Assembly: GCA_043228905.1 (NCBI GenBank)
Contig: JBHGNT010000003.1
Location: 12,214,001 to 12,278,000, forward strand
Direction of reading: 5' to 3'
DNA from: Azolla caroliniana
Lineage: Eukaryota > Polypodiophyta
DNA length: 64,000 nt
Shown: one piece after another, positions 56,641-64,000 of the stretch
Layout of the letters: the number at the start of each line of letters is the position of its first letter
How positions within the stretch are numbered: position 1 is the stretch's first letter
Notes under the pieces: generated by a model
The model's database searches: none
Told to the model about the DNA's origin: nothing
What the model saw: only the letters and a program-made list of their open reading frames with translations
Translations under genes and position numbers: made by a program

Positions 56641-58630
56641 GTTGGTTTCAAAGCCTATGTTCTAATGTTTCTTTTGTTGGCTTTTGTTTTGTTGATTGAT
56701 GGTGATCGGTCAATGTGCGGTCGGCCTTGATCCAGACAACGATCAACAAAAGAACTTCAATAATCTTTCCTGATTTCTTTTTCTATTGTTTCTTCTCCCA
56801 TCTAATCATGTGTATTAATTGTATTCATTAATTCAATGATGTTGAAGTGGTAATTAATTGGTTATATGAAATGTTTACATATGTGTATGAGGTCAATATC
56901 TCATTTGACATATATTGAATATGTGATTAGTGTCGTATGCACACGAGGTTAATACATCAATTGCATATTACGCTCACATACATATGTTATGTATGCGTAT
57001 GAGGTCAATACCTTGATTTCGTTGTAAATGATATACGTTTGGTGTCGTATGCATAAGAGGTCAATACCTCAATTGCGTATCACGATGAACCCTTATTTTT
57101 GGATGTTTCGTGTGTGTAGAGGGTATATGCCTTGATTGTGTATCTCGATTACATCATTTCTGGCTATTTGATGTAACGATTTGTTTAATGTACGCATATG
57201 TGATCACGTGTATACGTATTTGATCATATATATGTCATAAGTAAACATAAGTGTATATTTGATATTACGTGATTTCTATCGAATGTTGTCCTTGTCCAGA
57301 AAAGGATCTTGGCGGGCGTCCTCACATTTTTGTGAGAATGGCGTTGTCACCATCCCTTTTTTCAACAATTTTTTATTGTTGACATTCCCATTGGTGACTT
57401 TGATTTTATTACGTAAAGAAATGCCTATAGCCACAATGATGTTGAGAACATAGGGCTTGACCCACTTGATGTGAAGTTGCTCCTATGACACACATATCCA
57501 ACATCCCTCCCTCGTTTCATGGATACGATGCCACCATGAGATCATTCTTACGAGAGGCATTCGTAATGACATAACCATGTGATGGGCCACATGGGCTTAC
57601 TACGAAAAGAGGGCTCATTTGGCTTGACCATTAGGTTGCACTTTGGCGTCTGCCATCGTAATTACGAGACTTGAGGTTAGGTAACGTATGAACATATTTT
57701 GTAGTAAACGAGGGGAAAATAAGGACTCTTGACATCTATGTTTCTTTTAAAAAGACATATACGGGCAAATGCCTCGCATATCTCTTATACGCATGAAAAC
57801 ATTAAGCATTCAAGAAGAGCAACCTACTTGGTTGGCTCAAGTGTTTAATGTATTTGATCTCGAGGTCTGAAGTTCAAATATAACCAAGACCATACAACAT
57901 CATTGATACTATTGAGAATCAAACTCAACTTGGTCTAGTGTGTGAACTCACCTTGAGAGTGAATAGACACTCCTACGGTCAAGAGTCACCATTATGTCAC
58001 CACTTTGTATTCTAGCATTTAGTATGACTCGTAGAATCATATTCTATGACACATAACTTATGAGCTTTCACATTCCCCATGCTCCATGAGTCTTTCTCCT
58101 TTGTTAACATACTTTACCTTGCATATTCCTTGTCTCTCTCACTCTCTCTCTATCATACACACACAATGCATATCTATTCTACTGCACAGAATCCATCTCT
58201 TGATTCTTTATAGATACATATGACAATAACACATGTTTAGACTTGAGGTCTAAGTGCACTTCAGGGTCCTTGTAATAGGACTTAAAGAGCCGAAACCACA
58301 TATGTGGGCACAGAAACATAGTTTATTGTTAACATTTTTTTCGTGTATAAACTACTCATGACGCGAACATACATGGTTGAGCCTCGGGGAGCCGCCATGA
58401 ATAAATCGATATAGAGATCAAGGAAAGACATTTATTTGTCACCCCCATGGTTTTGAAAACACCTTTGTGTTACCATTGTAACCTGATCTTGAACCTCATC
58501 TCATACATCTAGAGGGGTATTGACGTGAGATCATGATATCGATTAATGATTACCCATGATATGTTTACATCACGACATAATGTTTGGACTATTTGTCTGA
58601 CCTTATCATATTTCTTTGCGAGAAATAATC
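56641..58630 (+). other. Long untranslated leader of gypsy-2
   Basis: About 2 kb between PBS and gag with no coding sequence recognised. Between about 56880 and 57150 an imperfect unit of about 60 bp recurs four or five times (marker GAGGTCAATACCTC). Confidence 0.6.
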
Positions 58631-58635
58631 ATTTA

Positions 58636-59572
58636 ATGGCTCAAAATAACGACCCGATGTCATCCGCTCCAACGAAAGGAACTCAAGGAAATCCTCCTCG
58701 ACAAATGTCCATTGAGATGTATTTTTCGCAAATAACCCAATACCTTAGTTTCACCACTCAATAGGTGACCGAACTTTAGCAATCTCAAAGTGCTCTCGAG
58801 GCACGTGTCATTAGTTTACAACGTGAGACTAATAGACCTGATGAGCGACAGGGTGAGCCATCGTTTGTCGTTAAGCCATTTACGGGTGAAAAAAAGGAAA
58901 GAACCGAAGAAGCAATCTACACGTGGCTGGGCCGATGGGAGTCTCATTTTGAGCTCTATCCCACACTAGATAGTACGAAGTTTGCATATGTTGTCCGAGA
59001 ACTAGGGGGTAAGGTCGTCGACTGGTGGCGTCGGCTCCGTACTTTGGGGAAATTGCCCAATACTTGGATAGATTTTGTCATAGTTTTCAAGGGTCAATTT
59101 CTGCAACCTCCCTCTCGAACCGAGGCAACTCATGCTTTAATGAACCTCTCTAGCAGGAAATTTTCTTCACTAGAAGACTATGTCCACCATGCTAGAACCC
59201 AAATCCAAAAATCGGGTCTAGAAGGGGACAATTGGTTAATGGCATCCCCAATTCGGACTATCACTGGATAGTGCACGATAAGGATCCAAAATCCTTCGAA
59301 GAGGCCATTGAAATAGTTCTTCGCTATCAACGCACTTCGAAGAAGAACCACAACTGACCAAACAAACCATCCGAGACTAAGCAGTCGCAATTCGCTGGGA
59401 AACGCAAGACACCCAACGAATTCATGGATCGCAATTGTAAGCGACAACATCCTTTTTGTGTATTCTGCAAAAAGAAGGGTCATACAAAAGAGCAATGTCG
59501 AAAGCTCCAACAGAAAGAGCATGACAGCAAAGTTAAAGCTACAGACCATAAATGTCAGATTCCTAATGTCCT
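58636..59572 (+). pseudogene. Gypsy-2 gag with zinc knuckle
   Basis: It starts MAQNNDPMSSAPTKGTQG, with a stop after about 43 codons. The same domain continues FVVKPFTGEKKERTEEAIYT, AYVVRELGGKVVDWWRRLRT and LGKLPNTWIDFVIVFKGQF (retrotransposon-gag). The knuckle CVFCKKKGHTKEQC lies near 59457-59500. Several stops. Confidence 0.88.
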
Positions 59573-59599
59573 TTAGGTCTATACACATCATTTAAGTAA

Positions 59600-61366
59600 T
59601 TGCCAATGTTCTTTCCCTCACAATGTATTGGGTCCCAATGATTTACTACATGCAATCGGGTATATGAATGGATCTCCCATACAATTTTTGTTAGATTCGG
59701 GAAGCTCACACAACTTTGTGAATGATCGTTTGGTTCAGATATGGGGAATCCAACCCACCGTAAGTGATCACACCTATACATCAACGGGGCGATTCATTCA
59801 TTAGGAATTTCTATTGATACTTATATGGAGGAAGTAGACTTCCATGTAATGAATCTTTGTACCATTGATGTAATATTGGGTTATCCCTGGTTCTATAATA
59901 AAAGCTCTTCTTTATCTATTGATTGGGTTCATCATTCAATTACATTTGTACTGAACGACTGTACTCATTTTATTCAATGTGTAAACAAACAATCCCTATC
60001 GATTGTTTCCTTTCCATCAATATCTGAGTTGTCTTGTTCTACTCTATTTTATTGTGTACTTGATCCCGACATTCACGTTTACAATATCGATAATGTCTCC
60101 ATTCAATTAACATATTTTGAACAACAACAACTTGATGAAATCTTAAATGATTTTCGTGACGTTTTTCCGAGTGAACTACCATATGGGTTACCTCCTAAAC
60201 GTAATATAGACCATCATATAGATATCGTACCTGGCGTTGCACCAATAAGTATACCTCCTTATCACTTAAGTCGATCCGAAGAGGATGAGGTATCTAAGCA
60301 ACTCAAGGCCTATTTACGAATGGGTTATATATGTTATAGTAAATCTCCATGGGGTGCACTAGTTCTCTTGGTTAAAAAGAAAGAGGGCACATGGCGTATA
60401 TGTATTAATTACCGACGCTTGAATAAAGTGACGATCAAGAATTCGTATCCATTGCCCCGGGCTGATGTTCCAATTGACCATCTCTAGGGAGCTCGGTATT
60501 TTACGAAACTTGATCTCTGTAATGGCTACCATCAAATTTGTATAAGTGAGGATGATGTTCCTAAAACGGCATTTCGTACGCGCTATGGCCATTATGAGTT
60601 TTTGGTTATGCCTTTTGGTTTGACCAATGCTCCGACTACATTTCAACAAGAAATGAATGACATTTTTCGAGAAAAGCTTGGAAAATTTGTCGTTATTTTC
60701 TTGGATGATATTTTAGTTTATAGCCATACATTACAAGAACATGCTAAACATGTCCACTTTGTTTTACAAACATTGCGTGACAAACAGTTTTATGCGAAGA
60801 TCTCAAAATGTGAGTTCTTCAAGAAATCAATTACTTATCTTGGACATCTCATAACTGAACGAGGAGTTGAAATTGATCCTTCTCACATCGAGAAAATCAA
60901 GCTTTGGCCCACTCTTAGGAATATTCAAAAAGTTCGATCATTTCTTGGTTTTGTCGGGTTTTTGCGAAAATCCCTTCGTAATTACTCCCAATTGACAATG
61001 TCGTTTACTGATCTTCTAAAAGGTCAAACCCGTAAGTCTACAAAACCTATTGTTTGGAATGCTACACTAGAACTCGCCTTTAAGAAACTCAACGACCTGG
61101 TGTGCAAGGCTCCTTCACTTGTTTTACCCGATCCTTCAAAACCATTTGAGGTTGAAACTGATGCAAGCGATTATGCTATAGGTGTTGTCCTATATCAAGA
61201 TGGTAAACCAATAGCAATCAAGAGTAAGAAACTTGATTCTGCTCAATGTCGGTATACCGTTCAAGAAAACGAATTATTTGTAGTTATACATGTGCTCAAA
61301 ACATGGCGCCATTATCTTTATGGAAATTGCTTTGTGGTAACTACGAATCACGAGTCCTTGAAATAA
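59600..61366 (+). pseudogene. Gypsy-2 protease, reverse transcriptase and RNase H
   Basis: The protease site FLLDSGSSHNFVND is near 59690. The block 59825-60487 has [20 protein letters not shown] and [20 protein letters not shown]. After a TAG at 60485-60487 the frame continues [38 protein letters not shown] and the catalytic VIFLDDILVYSH. RNase H has FEVETDASDYAIGVVLYQDG with the catalytic Asp intact and ends at a stop near 61366. Confidence 0.92.
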
Positions 61367-61379
61367 TTTTGTGACTAAC

Positions 61380-62360
61380 AAGACCTCAAAGGTCGTAAGG
61401 CACGATGGGCTGATCTCATCCAGGACATTGATTTTTCCATACAATATAGTAAAGGTTCCATGAACACTGTTGCCGATGCACTAAATCGCATCCATGAAGT
61501 TAACACCTTCGCTTCACTGAAATAACATCAGATCTTTATGATCACCTTCGAGGAAAGTATCTTGACGACAATCATTTTTCAAAATACTAGGCAAGAGTGG
61601 AGTCTAGAACAAACACCATCACATCCTCGAAGGAATACTTCCACATTACTAATGTTCTACTCTACTGTAATGGGAAGGTTTGTGTTCCAGATTTGCCTGA
61701 GATCAAAAAGAGAATTCTTTTTTAATGCCATGATGCACCCTTAGCAGGGCATCTTGGAATACATCGTACACTCATTCTAATCTCCACTCAATTCTATTGG
61801 CCTAAGATGCGCCCTGACATACATAGCCATGACTAAATGTCACCAATGTCAGGTTAACAAAGCCGAGTGACTTAAAGCTGCAGGACTTTTACATCCCTTC
61901 GACATTCCCAATAATAAGTCGGAAAGTATATCCATGGATTTTATTGTTAGCCTTCCTCACACCCAAAAAGGCCATGATGTCATCTGGGTTGTGGTTGATA
62001 GACTAACTAAAATGGCCAGATTTATTGCTACTAAAACCACGGTAACAACTCTTGAATTGGCTTACCAATTCGTTGACGAGTTATTTTGTTTTTATGGGTT
62101 ACCAATGGATATCGTGTGTGATCGAGATCCAAAGTTTACTAGTGACTTTTGGACACAAGTCTTCAAGAAGTTAGAAACTACATTGAGCATGAGCTCCACG
62201 GATCATCCTCAATCCGATGGACAGACAAAACAAGTAAATCAAATTATTGAGGACATGCTTCGAGCATACGTTGGTGCAAAACCAACAAAATAGGAACATT
62301 ATCTCCCAATTTTGGAGTTTGCTTATAACAGCTCCAAGCATACATCGACGGGATATAGTC
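61380..62360 (+). pseudogene. Gypsy-2 integrase
   Basis: The zinc-domain remnant (AGHLGIHRTLILISTQFYWP) is near 61745-61805. The core at 61934-62293 has MDFIVSLPHTQKGHDVIWVV, DIVCDRDPKFTSDFW and STDHPQSDGQTKQVNQIIED, so the D, D and E positions are visible. A stop at 62291-62293 precedes LPILEFAYNSSKHTSTGYSP. Confidence 0.9.
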
Positions 62361-62375
62361 CTTTTATGTTGATGT

Positions 62376-62735
62376 ATGGGTAGGTGCACTAAGTTCGCCC
62401 CACAGTTTTGTGGACCTTTTACAGTCCTCAATTGCATTGGGTCATCAGCATATCGTCTTGCTCTTCTCGATGGTGTTGAAATTCATCTAGTTTTTCATGT
62501 GAGTCTGGCGACAATACAGTTACAACTGAAACTTTGGTTACTTCTAAAGAATTATCATCTAAACCACATGTACCAGAAAGAATTCTCGATGTTAAAAAAA
62601 AAAATTACGTACTAAAGAAATCCGAGAATTTAAAATAAAATGGATGGATAAATCAATAAAAGATGCCACATGGGAACGCGGAAATACTCTCAGAACTAAC
62701 TTCCCTAACTTTCCATTGCAAGAGTGCAATGTTTT
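62376..62735 (+). pseudogene. Gypsy-2 integrase C-terminus and chromodomain remnant
   Basis: The block KFAPQFCGPFTVLNCIGSSA is followed by YRLALLDGVEIHLVFHVSL, the GPF/Y module. After frame changes near 62595, a segment FKIKWMDKSIKDATWERGN corresponds to the KWKGY..ATWEP core of a chromodomain. The purine tract follows. Confidence 0.75.
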
Positions 62736-62752
62736 AAAGAGGGGGGGGAGTA

Positions 62753-63207
62753 TGTTACGGGCATGACCATATAATATCCCGTGGTGAGAATTTACCGTAG
62801 TATTCTAGCCACGTGGATAAGTGTGAGGGTTAAACAAGAGTGTAAAGAAGGGGAGGATTACTTTTAATCCTCGGGATTGAGACAACCCATTAGGCCAAGT
62901 GTGAACTTGCCTGGGGGCCTTGGGTATCGCTATAAATAAGAGGCCTAGCTACCCTCATTTCATCGTCTTGTTAACTACGTCGAGACTTTGTCTTGTGGTG
63001 GGTCAACTCTTGTAGCGAGCGCGCCAACACCAAGTAGGACTCAACGCCATGACGATGGTATGGGACGCCGATCGAGGCTCGAGTCTGTCTCGATCCCTTT
63101 GCTCGGGGGTGGTTGGGTGGATCGACACCCTTCTTTCTCTCTCTCCTTTCTATCTAGATCTATCTTTTATCCTTATTTTATGCTTACATTAGTTCATGTC
63201 TCTAACA
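62753..63207 (+). repeat. 3' LTR of gypsy-2
   Basis: Preceded by the purine tract AAAGAGGGGGGGGAGTA. Same length as the 5' LTR, with differences concentrated in the R/U5 half. Confidence 0.93.
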
Positions 63208-63212
63208 GTCAA

Positions 63213-63550
63213 CTCTAACGCACATTGTACGACGAAGGTGGACGAAGTGCGGAGTGTCTTGACCAAGGAGACAGTCGGAATGAAGGTGGCACATGCACGA
63301 GACATGAAGGGTTAAGCTCAAGAAGAACACAAGGAGCCATGAGAACCGGTCTTGGCAATGCAAAGAGTGAACGAAGAATATGGTGGATTGGATGGCGACA
63401 ATGGTTCGGGTGGAAGGAATGGACGTGCTCAAAATGGAGAGAAAAAGTCAACATAGCAGGAGAAATAGAGGGTACTACGGATGAAGGGGAATAACAAGCA
63501 TCGGCAACTTCGGCACATACCGGACGATGTGCGGGTTCGGAGGGGGCGAG
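63213..63550 (+). other. LARD copy 2 internal region, 3' part
   Basis: The continuation of the LARD internal region after the gypsy-2 duplication. It is Gly/Arg-rich if translated (63225-63494), with no domain recognised, and ends in the purine tract before the 3' LTR. Confidence 0.5.
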
Positions 63551-64000
63551 TGTCGTAGTGTATTTCGTACACTACGTGAAAAACGTATAAAGTACCCGAT
63601 TTAATAACCATGAACAAAACGAAGAAAATATGAGAATACACATTACATGCATATGGCAAGATTCAAACCTTGTACCTCCATGTTAATAATTTGAAGCCTT
63701 ACCATTACACTAACACATCATCAAGATGAAAAAAGCTTTAGTTAGAAGAAAAACACATGATAAAAAAAGCTACACATGCACATCTAGCGTGTATGAACAC
63801 TATAGTTCATAAAAAATGCATGATCAGTTTTAGAAAAAGCATGTTAGAGAAAGTATAGTCTATTGATAGAAAAAACATGGAGTTGATAGTTAGAGAAAAA
63901 TCATGGATTGCTGAGACTCTCTCATCACTATATAAGGATGGAGAGAGAAAATTATGGATGAAAAATCATTAGGGTTCAGAAATAATGATTAATAAAATAA
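63551..64000 (+). repeat. 3' LTR of LARD copy 2, cut by window edge
   Basis: Its first 450 bp are visible and align with the 5' LTR, with several short deletions relative to it (for example around 63722). Confidence 0.9.

Larger units (their letters stand above)
56186..63207 (+). mobile_element. Ty3/gypsy chromovirus (gypsy-2)
   Basis: 7022 bp, LTRs 455 bp each (56186-56640, 62753-63207) and a perfect duplication GTCAA (56181-56185 and 63208-63212). Plus-strand order is leader, gag, CCHC knuckle, protease, RT, RNase H, integrase, chromodomain remnant. About 23 LTR substitutions (5%), mostly transitions. Many stops. Confidence 0.95.
53403..64000 (+). mobile_element. LARD-like gag-only LTR element (copy 2), with nested gypsy
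   Basis: The 5' LTR is 53403-54163 and the 3' LTR starts at 63551 and runs off the window. Both start TGTCGTAGTGTATTTCG. A purine tract GGAGGGGGCGAG precedes the 3' LTR. Without the 7027-bp nested gypsy, the internal part is only about 2.4 kb and encodes gag-like protein but no protease, RT or integrase. It must have moved with enzymes from another element. Confidence 0.9.

Noticed and set aside
1-64000. tRNA, rRNA or organellar insertion
   Set aside because: I looked for tRNA arms, rRNA-like blocks and plastid/mitochondrial genes and saw none; only short tRNA-complementary primer sites of LTR elements are present.

Overview
The window is nuclear DNA from a land plant with a large, repeat-rich genome. 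The evidence is spliced genes with GT-AG introns, a TRICHOME BIREFRINGENCE-LIKE (TBL) cell-wall gene, Ty1/copia and Ty3/gypsy chromovirus LTR elements, LINEs and long GA/CT microsatellites. The species cannot be fixed from sequence alone. The two unusual transposase families give me a weak impression of a fern, lycophyte or other early-diverging lineage, but that is only an impression. There is one clearly intact host gene; almost everything else is nested mobile DNA.

Layout. 1-4.75 kb: decayed LINE (- strand). 5.5-9.3 kb: three-exon TBL gene (- strand), with an SSR-rich upstream region to 10.9 kb. 10.898-20.677 kb: copia element (- strand; TSD CCTGC). Its reverse transcriptase is split by a 4.57-kb DNA transposon (11.776-16.342 kb; TSD TAAT) that carries a DUF7869-like transposase relic, a second ORF and a palindromic repeat cluster. 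21.25-22.1 kb: LINE 3' fragment. 22.6-24 kb: 3' end of a gypsy chromovirus whose LTR has a strong heat-shock-element array ahead of a TATA box. 24.1-26.9 kb: decayed copia (+). 27.462-39.914 kb: copia mosaic (- strand) sitting in the reading frame of an unrecognised host-like gene. Inside the mosaic lies part of a gag-only LTR element (LARD-like) that was itself hit by a gypsy chromovirus (30.749-36.048 kb, TSD ACTAC). 51.8-53.4 kb: internally deleted copia. 53.403 kb to the window end: a second LARD-like copy interrupted by another gypsy element (56.186-63.207 kb, TSD GTCAA).

The most interesting unit is 40.49-51.49 kb, which looks like a large DNA transposon that I do not recognise. It has 20-bp perfect inverted ends and two convergent spliced genes: a 583-codon RING-like accessory protein on + and a transposase-like protein of about 850 residues on -. 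In each gene one long intron (1.74 and 1.56 kb) consists almost entirely of a 20-bp-period array built on the 12-bp palindrome AGCTAATTAGCT. The same motif recurs next to both ends and in the intergenic region. I infer that it is a transposase or accessory-protein binding site, by analogy with the subterminal repeats of CACTA elements. The 4.57-kb element shares the layout of a transposase gene, a second gene and a reiterated palindrome, so the two may be distant relatives.
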